Shown: positions 36,246-45,682, counted from the stretch's first letter. The stretch is 64,000 nucleotides of DNA from Methylorubrum populi (GCA_036946625.1 JAQIIU010000003.1:1003961-1067960); one strand, 5' to 3'. Notes: a model not told the origin generated them from the sequence alone. Numbers and translations are program-made.

Positions 36246-37230
36246 GCACCCGCGAGAGGCGGCACCACGCCGCCTTGTCCGGCGGCAGGCCGAAGCGCAG
36301 GCGCTCGGGAGCCTCGGGGAAGCGCCGCACGGAGATCCCGGCCTCGCCGAGGCGCCGGAACAGGGCGGGCGCGTCCGCGAAGGTCGCGGTGCGAAACAGG
36401 GCCGTGCCGCCGAGGATGCGCCCGCCGGCCCGCGCGATCATCCGGTCGAGGCGCGCCGCGTCCCGCGCGCGCGCGGCGGCGGCCTCGCGGCGCCAATCGG
36501 CATCGGCCAGAGCCGCGCAGCCGGCGGCGATCGCCGGGCCCGACACCGCCCAGGGTCCGAGAGCGGCCTCGATGCGCCGCACCAGGGCCGGCTCGGCCAG
36601 GGCGAAGCCGAGCCTGAGGCCGGCGAGCCCGTAGGTCTTGCCGAAGGAGCGCAGCACCACGAGGCCGGGCCGGGGCACGGCCGGATCGACGGCCTCGAAA
36701 TCGGCGAAGGCCTGATCGAGCACCGCGAGGCCGCCGGCCGCGGGCCGAAGCGCCTCGGGCGAGAACACGCGCCCGTCCGGGTTGTTGGGGCTCACCGCCA
36801 CCACGACCTCGGCGCCTTCGGCCGCGGCCGGGTCATCCACCACCCGCACCGCGTGCCCCGAGCGGATCCAGGCGGCGGCGTGCTCGGCGTAGGTCGGCCC
36901 GACCACCGCGACGCGGGCGGTCGGAACGAGCCGGGGCAGCATCCCGATCAGGATCTGCGTGCCCGGCGCGGCGGCGACGTGGTCCGGCCCCGGCGCACCG
37001 TAGGCCGCCGCCGCCGCCGACTTGAGCCGGGCGAGATCGGCGGGGGAGGGCAGACGCCGAAGGGCGCTGGCCTCCAGCGGCGGCAGCGGGTAGGGCACCG
37101 GATTGATGCCGGTCGAGAGGTCGATCCACGGCTCGGGCGCGCCCGGAAACAGCCGGCGGGCCGCGTCGAGATCGCCGCCATGCGGGATCGCGTCCCCCGA
37201 ACCGTCCGACAACACGCCGCGCCCTTCCAT
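36238..37230 (-). CDS. cobC: L-threonine-O-3-phosphate decarboxylase (cobalamin synthesis)
   Basis: A PLP enzyme that makes (R)-1-amino-2-propanol phosphate, the linker in the cobalamin lower loop. IPHGGDLDAARR, WIDLSTGINPVPYP, the SPNNPDGR motif, VLDQAFADF and the PLP lysine in LRSFGKTYGLAGLRLG are clear. This gene is called cobC in the Pseudomonas denitrificans scheme and cobD in Salmonella. The start is uncertain: ATG at 37230 is used; a GTG at 37242 and internal GTG or TTG codons are possible. It is divergent from cbiB with only 17 bases between starts. Confidence 0.9.
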   Translation of the reverse strand: MEGRGVLSDGSGDAIPHGGDLDAARRLFPGAPEPWIDLSTGINPVPYPLPPLEASALRRLPSPADLARLKSAAAAAYGAPGPDHVAAAPGTQILIGMLPRLVPTARVAVVGPTYAEHAAAWIRSGHAVRVVDDPAAAEGAEVVVAVSPNNPDGRVFSPEALRPAAGGLAVLDQAFADFEAVDPAVPRPGLVVLRSFGKTYGLAGLRLGFALAEPALVRRIEAALGPWAVSGPAIAAGCAALADADWRREAAAARARDAARLDRMIARAGGRILGGTALFRTATFADAPALFRRLGEAGISVRRFPEAPERLRFGLPPDKAAWCRLSRVLK

Positions 37231-37247
37231 CCCGACCCGCACCGACG

Positions 37248-38249
37248 ATGCCCTGGCCCACCCCGACCCATCCGCCGGACACCCTCGGCATCCTGGCGCT
37301 CGCCCTGCTGATCGAGGCCGTGTCGGGCTATCCGGACCGCCTCTACAGGGCGCTCGGCCATCCTGTCACCTGGATCGGCCGTCTGATCGCCGCACTGGAG
37401 CGCCGGCTCAACCGGGGCGAAGCCGCCGCGCGCCGGCTCGGCGGCGTGCTGGCGCTCGCCCTGCTGCTGGCCGTGGTGGTCGCCGCCGCGCTCGCCCTGA
37501 CCGCGCTCGCCGGGCTCGCCGGCGACGGGCTCGGCCTCGTGCTTCTCGCGATCCTCGCCGCGAGCCTGCCGGCGCAGCGCAGTCTGTTCGTCCACGTCCG
37601 GCGCGTCGCCGCCGCCCTGCGGACGGAGGGCTTGTCCGAGGGCCGGAGAGCAGTCTCGATGATCGTCGGGCGCAATCCCGAAACCCTCGACGAGGCCGCC
37701 GTCTGCCGGGCCGCCATCGAGAGCTTGGCGGAGAACTTTTCCGATGGCATCGTCGCGCCGGCCTTCTGGATCGGTGCCGGCGGGCTCGCGGGCGGCGCGC
37801 TCTACAAGGCGGTCAACACCGCCGACAGCATGATCGGCCACCGAACGCCCCGCTACGAGGCGTTCGGCTGGGCCGCCGCGCGCCTGGACGACCTCGTGAA
37901 TCTGCCGGCCTCGCGGCTGACGGCCCTGCTGCTGATCGCGGCGGCGGCGCTGAGCCGGGACGCCTCGCCCGCGGGGGCGTGGCGGGCGATCCGCCGCGAT
38001 GCCGGGCGCCACCGCTCGCCCAATGCCGGCTGGCCGGAAGCGGCGATGGCGGGGGCGCTCGGCCTGCGGCTGGCCGGCCCGCGCATCTACGGCGACACCC
38101 GCGTCGAGGACGCCTGGATGGGCGACGGCCGGGCCGAGGCGAGCGCCGACGACGTCTTTCGCGCGCTGAAGCTCTACCGCACGGCCTGCGCGCTTCAGTT
38201 CACCCTGGTCGCCGCCGGCGCCGGGATCTGGCTCTCCCTCACCCGGTAG
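37248..38249 (+). CDS. cbiB: adenosylcobinamide-phosphate synthase
   Basis: A 333-residue polytopic membrane protein that joins the aminopropanol linker to adenosylcobyric acid. GYPDRLYRALGHPVTWIG near the start, VGRNPETLDEAAVCRAAIES (split), ENFSDGIVAPAFW, KAVNTADSMIGHRTPRY and GYGD-like RIYGDTRVEDAWMGDGR are family marks. It works directly after cobC in the pathway. No ribosome site is visible before the ATG at 37248, in line with the cramped divergent arrangement. Confidence 0.94.
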   Translation: MPWPTPTHPPDTLGILALALLIEAVSGYPDRLYRALGHPVTWIGRLIAALERRLNRGEAAARRLGGVLALALLLAVVVAAALALTALAGLAGDGLGLVLLAILAASLPAQRSLFVHVRRVAAALRTEGLSEGRRAVSMIVGRNPETLDEAAVCRAAIESLAENFSDGIVAPAFWIGAGGLAGGALYKAVNTADSMIGHRTPRYEAFGWAAARLDDLVNLPASRLTALLLIAAAALSRDASPAGAWRAIRRDAGRHRSPNAGWPEAAMAGALGLRLAGPRIYGDTRVEDAWMGDGRAEASADDVFRALKLYRTACALQFTLVAAGAGIWLSLTR

Positions 38250-38255
38250 ATCCCC

Positions 38256-39713
38256 TCAGCGCAGGGCCAGCAGGCGATCGCAGTCGAGATGGGTTTCGAG
38301 GTGGTCGGCGAAGCGGTCGAGGGTCGCCTCGATGCCGGCCTCGTAGCGTTCGCCGCTCGCCGCGGCGCCGAGCCGCGCGAGCCAAGCGGCGCGCTGGCGA
38401 TCGTCCGCGAACAGGCCGTGGACGTAGGTGCCGGCCACGAGCCCGTCGTCCGAGACCGCGCCGTCGGGCCGGCCGTCGGAAAACCGCAGGAGCGGGCGGG
38501 TGGTGTCCGGCCCGGACGTGTCGCCGACATGCATCTCGTAGCCGGTGAAGGGCTCGCCGTCGGCCAGCGTCGTGCCGGTCACCGCGACGAGGCGCTTGTC
38601 GCCGGTCATCACCGTCTCGATGTCGAGCAGACCCAGACCCGGCAGCGCGCGCGGCGCGCCCTCGATGCCGTCGGGGTCGGCGATGGAGCGCCCGAGCATC
38701 TGGTAGCCGCCGCACAGTCCCAGCACGCGCCGGCCCCGGCGCAGATGCGCCCGGATGTCGATGTCCCAGCCCTGCGCGCGGAGGAAGGACAAATCGTCGA
38801 TCGTGGTCTTGGAGCCCGGCAGGACGATCAGGTCGGCCTCCGCCGGGATCGGCTCGTCGGGGGCTACGAACCGCACCGCGACGCCGGGTTCCTGCCGCAG
38901 GGGATCGAGATCGTCGAAATTGGCGATATGCGGCAGCCGCGGCACGGCGATCAGCGGCCGGCCGCCGCCGGTCGTCCGAGCGGGCGCATCCAGCGCCACC
39001 GCGTCCTCCGGCGGCAGGCGGCCGGCCTCGGGAAAGAACGGCACGAGGCCGAGCGGGGTCCAGCCGGTGCGCTCCGCGATCAGCGCCATGCCGTCGGCAA
39101 ACAGCGTCGGGTCGCCGCGGAACCGGTTGACGATGAAGCCGCGGATCATCGCCGCGTCGTCGGGCTCCAGCACCGCCTGCGTGCCGACGAGGCTGGCGAT
39201 CACGCCGCCCCGGTCGATGTCGCCGACGAGCACCACGGGCGTCTCCGTGGCTCGGGCAAAGCCCATATTGGCGATGTCGCCGCGGCGCAGGTTCACTTCC
39301 GCCGGCGAGCCCGCGCCCTCCACCAGCACGATGTCGGCCTCGCGCTTCAGCCGCTCGAAGCTGTCGCGCACCGAGGCCATCAGGCGCGGCTTCCACGACT
39401 GGTATTCGCGCGCCCCGGCGGTTCCGATCATCCGCCCCTGCACCACCACCTGCGCCCCGACATCGCTCTGGGGCTTGAGCAGAACCGGGTTCATGTGGAC
39501 GGAAGGCGCCACCCGCGCCGCACGGGCCTGGAGCGCCTGGGCGCGCCCGATCTCGCCGCCGTCCGCGGTGACGGCGGCGTTGTTCGACATGTTCTGCGGC
39601 TTGAACGGGCGCACCGACAGGCCGCGCCGAACGAAGGCGCGGGCGAGGCCGGCCACCAGCAGCGACTTGCCGACATCGGACCCCGTCCCCTGGATCATCA
39701 GGGCGCGGGTCAC
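38256..39713 (-). CDS. cobQ: cobyric acid synthase
   Basis: A 485-residue glutamine-dependent amidotransferase that amidates four side chains of adenosylcobyrinate a,c-diamide. The ATP site is [40 protein letters not shown] and [10 protein letters not shown] follow; the glutaminase half has the nucleophile in [10 protein letters not shown] and a late His in [10 protein letters not shown] prefer the GTG at 39713 because it gives the family length and starts just before the ATP site; an ATG at 39758 would add 15 residues. Convergent with cbiB, six bases apart. Confidence 0.94.
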   Translation of the reverse strand: MTRALMIQGTGSDVGKSLLVAGLARAFVRRGLSVRPFKPQNMSNNAAVTADGGEIGRAQALQARAARVAPSVHMNPVLLKPQSDVGAQVVVQGRMIGTAGAREYQSWKPRLMASVRDSFERLKREADIVLVEGAGSPAEVNLRRGDIANMGFARATETPVVLVGDIDRGGVIASLVGTQAVLEPDDAAMIRGFIVNRFRGDPTLFADGMALIAERTGWTPLGLVPFFPEAGRLPPEDAVALDAPARTTGGGRPLIAVPRLPHIANFDDLDPLRQEPGVAVRFVAPDEPIPAEADLIVLPGSKTTIDDLSFLRAQGWDIDIRAHLRRGRRVLGLCGGYQMLGRSIADPDGIEGAPRALPGLGLLDIETVMTGDKRLVAVTGTTLADGEPFTGYEMHVGDTSGPDTTRPLLRFSDGRPDGAVSDDGLVAGTYVHGLFADDRQRAAWLARLGAAASGERYEAGIEATLDRFADHLETHLDCDRLLALR

Positions 39714-39793
39714 CGGCTCGGCTCTGCTTCGTGCGCGGACATGCCCCTGCCATGGCACCGCCGCCGCCCGGCGTCGAGCCGGTTTTAGTGTCT

Positions 39794-39860
39794 CTCACAA
39801 AACGCCCGCTGCGCGGTCGTTAACAGAACGAGAACGGCCAGTGACCGGGCGTTTTGTGAG
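39794..39860. repeat. 15-base inverted repeat between cobK and cobQ
   Basis: Arms CTCACAAAACGCCCG (39794-39808) and CGGGCGTTTTGTGAG (39846-39860) are exact, with 37 bases between them. AGTG/CACT bases outside extend the match imperfectly. It could be a long-loop hairpin after cobK or the ends of a small mobile repeat. Confidence 0.7.
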
Positions 39861-39866
39861 GCACTC

Positions 39867-40610
39867 TTAGCGGGCACGCAACCCGGCGAGCCAGTCCCGC
39901 GCGCCCGCCGCATCGGGCACGGAGGGCACGTCCGGCAGGGCAGGGGGGCGCACGATCACCACCGGCAGGCCGAGCCGGCGCGCCGCCTCGATCTTGGGAT
40001 AGGTCGCCGCCCCGCCGGAATTCTTCGTGACCAGCACCTCGATCCCGGTCGCGCGCATGAAGCGGGTCTCGTCCGCCAGCGTGAAGGGGCCGCGGGCGCT
40101 GACCGTGACGAGGCCCGGCACCGGCAGGGCGTCGCCGACCGGCTCGATGGTGCGCACGACGTAGGCGTGCTGCGGCGCCCGGGCGAAGGCGGAGACCTCC
40201 TGCCGCCCGATCGTCAGGAACACCGTTTTCGCCGCCGCACCCAGGGCCTCGACGCTCGCGGCGACGGTCTCGACCTCGGTCCAGGCGTCGCCCGCCTGCC
40301 GCGTCCAGGCCGGTCGGCGCACGGCGAGCAGAGGCACGGCACGGGCCTCGCAGGCACGCGCCGCGTTGGCCGAGATGCGCGCGGCGAAGGGATGGGTCGC
40401 GTCGATCACCGCCGCGATGCCGTTCGCGCCGATCCACTCGGCCAGCCCCGCGGCGCCGCCGAAGCCGCCGATGCGGGTCGGCACCGGCCCGGGCCGCGGC
40501 GCGGCGGTGCGGCCGGCGAGCGAGAGCGTCAGCGCGACCTCGGGATCGCCGGCGAGCTGTGCGGCGAGCGCGCCGGCCTCGCCGGTGCCGCCGAGCACGA
40601 GAATCCGCAT
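39867..40610 (-). CDS. cobK: precorrin-6A reductase
   Basis: A 247-residue NADPH enzyme reducing precorrin-6A to dihydroprecorrin-6. MRILVLGGTGEAGALA, VIDATHPFAARISANA, VFLTIGRQEVSAF and VTKNSGGAATYPKIEAARRLG (split) are the CobK/CbiJ signature. It precedes cobQ on the minus strand, separated by the inverted repeat at 39794-39860. No neighbouring cobJ, cobM or cobL genes are in the window. Confidence 0.94.
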   Translation of the reverse strand: MRILVLGGTGEAGALAAQLAGDPEVALTLSLAGRTAAPRPGPVPTRIGGFGGAAGLAEWIGANGIAAVIDATHPFAARISANAARACEARAVPLLAVRRPAWTRQAGDAWTEVETVAASVEALGAAAKTVFLTIGRQEVSAFARAPQHAYVVRTIEPVGDALPVPGLVTVSARGPFTLADETRFMRATGIEVLVTKNSGGAATYPKIEAARRLGLPVVIVRPPALPDVPSVPDAAGARDWLAGLRAR

Positions 40611-40725
40611 GGGATGGCGCGGGCGAGGCCCCTGGCCGGCGCTTCCGGACATCCCTACAACCATTCCTGCCTACAACCATTCCCGCCCGCGAGAGCCCGG
40701 CGCCGAGGCGGGCAAGGTTTTCGAC

Positions 40726-42006
40726 GTGAGACCCTTCTGCCGCGATTGCCTGACGATGCAAGCCGAGGGCGCCTTGCGCTGCCGCGGATGCGGCTCGCCG
40801 CGGCTTCTCGCCCATCCGGCCCGCGACACCCTGAGCATCGCCCATGTCGATTGCGACGCCTTCTACGCGGCGATCGAGAAGCGCGACGACCCGTCCCTGC
40901 GCGACCGGCCGCTGATCGTCGGCGGGGGCAGGCGCGGCGTGGTCTCGACGGCCTGCTACCTCGCCCGGATCTCGGGCGTGCGCTCGGCCATGCCGATGTT
41001 CGAGGCGCTCAAGCGCTGCCCCGACGCCACCGTGCTGCGGCCGGACATGGAGAAGTACGCCCGCGTCGGGCGCGAGGTGCGGGCGATGATGCTGGCGCTG
41101 ACGCCGCTGGTCGAGCCCGTCTCCATCGACGAGGCCTTCCTCGATCTCTCCGGCACCGAGCGGCTGCACGGCACGAGCCCGGCCCTGACGCTCGCCCGCT
41201 TCGCCGCGCAGGTCGAGGCCGGGATCGGCATCACCGTCTCGGTCGGGCTCTCCGCCAACAAGTTCCTGGCCAAGATCGCCTCCGACCTCGACAAGCCGCG
41301 CGGCTTCTCCGTCATCGCGGGCGAGGAGGCCGCCGCCTTCCTCGCCGACAGGCCGGTCGGCATCCTGCCCGGGATCGGCGAGAGCGCCCGCAACCGGCTC
41401 GCCGGGCTCGACATCCACCGCGTCGGCGACATCACGCGGGTCGATCCCGTCCGCCTCCAGGCCTCGCTCGGCCGGGACGCCCTGCGCCTGCTGGCGCTCG
41501 CCGAGGGCCGGGACCCGCGGCCGGTGCGCCCGACGCGGGAGACCAAGAGCGTCTCGGCCGAGACGACCTTCTCGACCGACCTGAGCCGCTTCGAGGACCT
41601 GCGCCCGATCCTGTGGCGCCTCTGCGAGAAGGTCTCGAGCCGCCTGAAGCGGGCGGAGCTCGCCGCCGGCAGCGTCACGCTGAAACTCAAGGACGCCCGG
41701 TTCCGCCTGCGCACCCGCACCCGCGGCGGCCTGAAACCGACGCAGCTCGCCGACCGGCTGTTCCGCGAGGGCGAGCCGATGCTGCGCGCGGCCTGCGACG
41801 GCACCGCCTTCCGCCTGATCGGCATCGGCGGCGGCGATCTCTGCGGCGCGATCCACGCCGACCGCGGCGATCTCGCCGATCAGGGCATCGAGCGCGTCGT
41901 CCGGCGCGAGGCCGCCCTCGATCGCCTGCGGGACAAGTTCGGCAGCGGCGCGATCCAGCGCGGCCTCGTCTTCACCGGCGAACCGGAGCCGCGGCGCCGA
42001 ACCTGA
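40726..42006 (+). CDS. dinB: DNA polymerase IV with N-terminal zinc ribbon
   Basis: A 426-residue Y-family translesion polymerase. The N terminus carries four cysteines (C5, C8, C19, C22: FCRDC and CRGC) that should bind zinc, an addition seen in alphaproteobacterial relatives. The polymerase core has HVDCDAFYAAIEKRDDP, the GGGRRGVVSTACYLAR fingers, VEPVSIDEAFLDLSG with the catalytic Asp-Glu, and SVGLSANKFLAKIASDLDKP. The GTG at 40726 is used because it keeps the first Cys pair. Four or fewer bases of a ribosome site (CAAGG) precede it. The end runs 7 bases from eipB. Confidence 0.93.
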   Translation: MRPFCRDCLTMQAEGALRCRGCGSPRLLAHPARDTLSIAHVDCDAFYAAIEKRDDPSLRDRPLIVGGGRRGVVSTACYLARISGVRSAMPMFEALKRCPDATVLRPDMEKYARVGREVRAMMLALTPLVEPVSIDEAFLDLSGTERLHGTSPALTLARFAAQVEAGIGITVSVGLSANKFLAKIASDLDKPRGFSVIAGEEAAAFLADRPVGILPGIGESARNRLAGLDIHRVGDITRVDPVRLQASLGRDALRLLALAEGRDPRPVRPTRETKSVSAETTFSTDLSRFEDLRPILWRLCEKVSSRLKRAELAAGSVTLKLKDARFRLRTRTRGGLKPTQLADRLFREGEPMLRAACDGTAFRLIGIGGGDLCGAIHADRGDLADQGIERVVRREAALDRLRDKFGSGAIQRGLVFTGEPEPRRRT

Positions 42007-42013
42007 ACCGACG

Positions 42014-42895
42014 CTACTTCCTGCACGCACCCTCGGCCTTCGCATCGGCCTTGGCATCGGCCTTGGCGAGATCGAGCCGGCTCATGGTGCCGTCGATGGC
42101 GAAATCACCGTAATCGAGGTGCAGCCGCCCGCTGACGCCGTCCTCGTAGAGGTCGAACGTGAGGGTGTAGATCGGCGTGCGCTCGCCCTCGCCGGCGGTG
42201 AAGTAGCTCAGCGTCACCGGCCAGCGCCGCATCGCGGCGCGATCGCCCTCGCGCAGCGGCTTGTCGCGTTCGGTGTCGGCCGCCGGGGCGGCGCTCGGGC
42301 GGCCGATCACGGCCAGCGTGTCGTAGACCTTGCGGCCATCGTCGGAACCGTCGAACACCTTGGCGGAAACCGTGGTCTCGCCGGCCTTGGCCGCCTCGAT
42401 CAGGCGGATCATGTGGTGGATCGGGAACAGCACCGCGCCCTGGGCCTGGAACTGGTCGCGCTTGGGCTCCTTCAGCTTCACCTTGAGCGTGTCGGCGGCC
42501 GCCTCGGCCGTGCCGTCCACGGCCGGGGAGGGGGCGTTGTTGAGGATCGTCGTGGTGCGGAAGCGGAAGCTCTTGCCGTCGCCGTTCTCGAAGGTGGTGC
42601 TGCGCAGGTCCGACGTCCGGTCGCCGGATTCGGCGGAGTCGAGCAGCGTCACCTGCCGGGTCTGCATCGTGAAGCCGCGGCAGGCATCGCCCGAGAAGTC
42701 GATGACGATCCGCCCACGCACGCCCTCGACCGCCCGCGTGCCCTCGGAGCGGGCCAAAGACAGGTCGTAGACCGCGCGGTGGTTGGCGAGCCGGATCGCC
42801 GTCCCATCGGGCACGGGGGCGGCCGGCCCGGCGGCCAGGGCGCTTCCGGACATCGCGGCCAGGACGAGCAGGGCCGGCGCGAGGCGCAGTCGCAT
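42014..42895 (-). CDS. eipB: cell envelope integrity protein EipB (DUF1849)
   Basis: A 293-residue periplasmic protein with a signal peptide (LLVLAAMSGSALAAG). The AIRLANHRAVYDLSLARSEG start, GRIVIDFSGDACRGFTMQTR (split), FRTTTILNN, PIHHMIRLIEAAKAGET and late LTFDLYEDGVSGRLHLDYGD (split) match DUF1849, named EipB after its envelope role in Brucella. TGGGAG five bases before the ATG at 42895 supports this start over 42907. A short KADAKADAKA repeat near the end comes from a duplicated ATCGGCCTTGGC unit. Confidence 0.88.
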   Translation of the reverse strand: MRLRLAPALLVLAAMSGSALAAGPAAPVPDGTAIRLANHRAVYDLSLARSEGTRAVEGVRGRIVIDFSGDACRGFTMQTRQVTLLDSAESGDRTSDLRSTTFENGDGKSFRFRTTTILNNAPSPAVDGTAEAAADTLKVKLKEPKRDQFQAQGAVLFPIHHMIRLIEAAKAGETTVSAKVFDGSDDGRKVYDTLAVIGRPSAAPAADTERDKPLREGDRAAMRRWPVTLSYFTAGEGERTPIYTLTFDLYEDGVSGRLHLDYGDFAIDGTMSRLDLAKADAKADAKAEGACRK

Positions 42896-43407
42896 GCGAT
42901 CTCCCATGATCCGTCGTCCACAGGCGGGGGACCGGCGGACGCCGTCCGTCACATAGTCGTCCGGGCCGGGGGAACAATCTTTTTCGGTTGCCTCGGGAGA
43001 ACGGCCAAGGTTTGCCGGCAAGGCCTGTCCGGCGCACCCGTCCACGGGATCGAGGCGACGCCCGCACTCCTGGATTTGGGAAAGTGCAATTTTACGCAAC
43101 GTGTTGACGGCGCGCGGCCCATTCCGCGGCTTGGCCCTCCGGCGCCGCCGCCGCATGGTCGTCACCCGGCCGAATGCCGGTGGAAACCGGCCCGCGAGAC
43201 GTGCCGACCCTTGCTCCGCGGTCGAGCTGTCCTGTAGTCTCCACCCGTCGCCAGCGATGGGTTTGGCGTCTGTTAACCGACATGTGCTGGGCCGCCGCGC
43301 GCGCCCCGGCGATGGGTATTTCGCCGTGCGGAGCAGCGGTCGACCGGCCGTGCCTTCCGCGCAGCCCGATGGCATGAATTCAAGGACGTTGCGACGTGGA
43401 GGGGGCA
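42896..43407. other. 512-base gap between eipB and gcrA; no gene seen
   Basis: Divergent regulatory region. The segment 43080-43110 (AATTTTACGCAACGTGTTGAC) is the only AT-rich part and is a likely promoter. No CcrM GANTC or full CtrA site was found close to gcrA. Open frames here are Arg-rich shadows without ribosome sites. Confidence 0.5.
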
Positions 43408-43953
43408 ATGACGGAAGCGGTCCCGAGCTGGACGGACGAGCGCGTCGAGCTGCTTCGTCGCCTGTGGGATGACGGCTTGAGCGCCAGCCAGATCGCCCTC
43501 CAGATCGGCGGCGTCTCGCGCAATGCGGTGATCGGCAAGGTCCACCGCCTCGGCCTCGCCGGACGGGTCAAGCCGATCGGAGCGGCGGCCAGCCCGGGGC
43601 GCCGCAAGGACGACGGGATCGAGGCGGTCGCGATCGAGACGCTGGCGGTCGAGGAGCCGACCCTGCCGGAGCCGCCCGCGATCGTCGCACACCGGCCCGC
43701 GCCGGACTTCCCGCTGCCGCCGAAGCCGGCGGCGCCGGAGCCGGTGGCGCTCGCGGTCTCCGAGCGGGTCACCATCATGGACCTGCGCGATTCCATGTGC
43801 CGCTGGCCGATGGGCGATCCGACCTCGCCGGAATTCCGCTTCTGCGGCGCCCGCGCCATCACCGGCCTGCCCTACTGCACCCAGCACGCCCAGGTCGCCT
43901 ACCAGCCGGCGGCCGAGCGCAAGCGGGATCGCCGGGTGGCCGGGTTCCGCTAG
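43408..43953 (+). CDS. gcrA: cell cycle regulator GcrA
   Basis: A 181-residue alphaproteobacterial regulator that works with sigma-70 at promoters carrying methylated GANTC sites to time the cell cycle. The N-terminal DNA-binding part WTDERVELLRRLWDDGLSAS, then GGVSRNAVIGKVHRLGLAGR, is nearly invariant. The C-terminal part (DSMCRWPMGDPTSPEFRFCG, TGLPYCTQHAQVAYQP) holds the conserved cysteines and binds sigma-70. A Pro-rich linker joins them. GGAGGGGG before the ATG at 43408 fixes the start. Confidence 0.96.
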   Translation: MTEAVPSWTDERVELLRRLWDDGLSASQIALQIGGVSRNAVIGKVHRLGLAGRVKPIGAAASPGRRKDDGIEAVAIETLAVEEPTLPEPPAIVAHRPAPDFPLPPKPAAPEPVALAVSERVTIMDLRDSMCRWPMGDPTSPEFRFCGARAITGLPYCTQHAQVAYQPAAERKRDRRVAGFR

Positions 43954-44034
43954 TCTTTTGGAAATGCCGCGCGGCGCTTGTCGAAACGCCCGCGCGGCGG
44001 GTGAGCCGGGCGCCTCCTTGATGACCGTCGCGAG

Positions 44035-44126
44035 GCTGGATCGCTTCGCCTGACGGCTCGCGATGACGGTGTGAACCTGCTCTCGCGTCATTGCGAGGCG
44101 GAGCCGAAGCAATCCAGGGCGCGACG
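44035..44126. repeat. dispersed inverted-repeat element B, copy 2
   Basis: CTGGATCGCTTCGCC with CGATGACGGTG faces GTCATTGCGAGGCGG with GAAGCAATCCAGGGCGCG. It is the same class as 24431-24520 and 56359-56428. It fills the gap between convergent gcrA and phoB. Confidence 0.75.
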
Positions 44127-44165
44127 CCAGCCGATAACCCTGGGACCGGGCCAAAGGGCCCGCTC

Positions 44166-44870
44166 TCACTCCGCGCCCGAAAACGTCTCGTCGAAGGAGT
44201 AGCCGGAGCCGCGCACGGTACGGATCGGGTCGCTCTGGCGCGGCCGGTTGATCGCCTTGCGCAGGCGGCCGACATGGACGTCGACCGTGCGCTCGTCGAT
44301 GTAGACGTCGTGGCCCCACACGCCGTCGAGGAGCTGCTCGCGCGAGAACACCCGGCCGGGGCTCTGCATCAGGTGTTCGAGCAGCTTGAACTCGGTCGGC
44401 CCGAGATGGATCTCGCGGCCCTGGCGGCGGATGCGGTGGCTGACCCGGTCGAGTTCGATGTCGCCGGCCACCAGCATGTCGGCGACGTGGGCCGGCTTGG
44501 TCCGGCGCAACAGGGCGCGGACCCGGGCGAGCAGCTCCGGCACCGAGAACGGCTTGACCACGTAGTCGTCGGCCCCCGTCGAGAGGCCGCGGACCCGGTC
44601 GGCCTCCTCGCCCCGGGCGGTCAGCATGATGACGGGCAGGCGCTCCGTCTCGCGGCGGGCGCGGATGCGCCGGCACAGCTCGATGCCCGAGAGGCCCGGC
44701 ACCATCCAGTCGAGCAGGACGAGGTCGGGCGTGGTCTCGCGCAGGCGCAGGTCCGCCTCGTCGCCGCGCACCGCCACGTCGACCGCGAAGCCCTCCGCTT
44801 CGAGGTTGTAGCGCAGCAGCGTCGTGAGCGATTCCTCGTCCTCGACGATCAGGATGCGCGCACTCGTCAT
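44166..44870 (-). CDS. phoB: phosphate response regulator PhoB
   Basis: A 234-residue OmpR-type regulator that activates phosphate-starvation genes when phosphorylated by PhoR. The receiver has ILIVEDEESL, the phosphorylated Asp in VLLDWMVPG and the KPFSVPELLARV Lys. The DNA-binding wing follows (LGPTEFKLLEHLMQSPGRVF, RTVDVHVGRLRKAI, RGSGYSFDE). Last gene of the pst-phoU-phoB operon. The start at 44870 is the family norm; an ATG at 44885 is also in frame. phoR is not in the window. Confidence 0.96.
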   Translation of the reverse strand: MTSARILIVEDEESLTTLLRYNLEAEGFAVDVAVRGDEADLRLRETTPDLVLLDWMVPGLSGIELCRRIRARRETERLPVIMLTARGEEADRVRGLSTGADDYVVKPFSVPELLARVRALLRRTKPAHVADMLVAGDIELDRVSHRIRRQGREIHLGPTEFKLLEHLMQSPGRVFSREQLLDGVWGHDVYIDERTVDVHVGRLRKAINRPRQSDPIRTVRGSGYSFDETFSGAE

Positions 44871-44968
44871 CACCCGTGTTCCCATCCGTCGCGCCCGGCC
44901 GGTCCCGTAAGGGCGGCGGCCGGAGGCGCCTCCTCAACCCGTCCCATCGCCGGCCGATGCCGCCGGCG

Positions 44969-45682
44969 TCAGGCGCCCGGCGTCACCGTGGCGTAGTTCG
45001 AAGCGTCGTTCTTGGGCCGCTCGCCGGCCGGGTTCTCGCCGGTGACGAGATACTCGATGGTCTCGGCGACGTTGGTGGTGTGGTCGCCGATGCGCTCGAC
45101 GTTCTTGGCGCAGAACAGCAGGTGCGTACAGAACGAGATGTTGCGCGGATCCTCCATCATGTAGGTCAGGAGTTCCCGGAACAGCGAGTTGTAGAGCGCG
45201 TCGATGGCGCTGTCGCGCTCCCACACCTCGCGGGCGGCGGCGACGTCGCGGCTCGCATAGGCGTCGAGCACGTCCTTGAGCTGCTCCTGGACGAGGTCGC
45301 TCATGTGCTGGACGCCGAGCACGATCTTCTGCGGCTGGGCCTGATCGCTGATCGCCACGACGCGCTTGGCGATGTTCTTGGCGAGATCGCCGATCCGTTC
45401 GAGGTCGCCCGAGACGCGGATGCCGGAGATCGTCTCGCGCAGGTCGATGGCGAGCGGCTGGCGCCGGGCGATGAGCAGGACCGAGCGCTCCTCGATCTCG
45501 CGCTGGAGCGTGTCGAGGCGCTTGTCGGCGACGATCACCGCCTGGGCCAGGGTCGCGTCGCGGCGCACCAGCGCCTCGGTGGCGTCCGTCATCATCTTCT
45601 CGGCCACGCCGCCCATCTCGGCGATGGTGCGGCGCAGGTTCTCGAGGTCGGTGTCGTAGGAGGAGACGATATGCTCGGCCAT
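44969..45682 (-). CDS. phoU: phosphate transport system regulator PhoU
   Basis: A 237-residue two-fold helical protein that links the Pst transporter to PhoR and keeps the Pho regulon off when phosphate is plentiful. Both repeats carry the metal-binding pattern (SGDLERIGDLAKNIAKRV and CAKNVERIGDHTTNVAE). Between pstB and phoB on the minus strand. The final 20 residues are a divergent tail. Confidence 0.97.
   Translation of the reverse strand: MAEHIVSSYDTDLENLRRTIAEMGGVAEKMMTDATEALVRRDATLAQAVIVADKRLDTLQREIEERSVLLIARRQPLAIDLRETISGIRVSGDLERIGDLAKNIAKRVVAISDQAQPQKIVLGVQHMSDLVQEQLKDVLDAYASRDVAAAREVWERDSAIDALYNSLFRELLTYMMEDPRNISFCTHLLFCAKNVERIGDHTTNVAETIEYLVTGENPAGERPKNDASNYATVTPGA

Noticed and set aside
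42649..42921. 90-codon minus-strand frame inside eipB
   Set aside because: Out-of-frame shadow of the eipB signal-peptide region.
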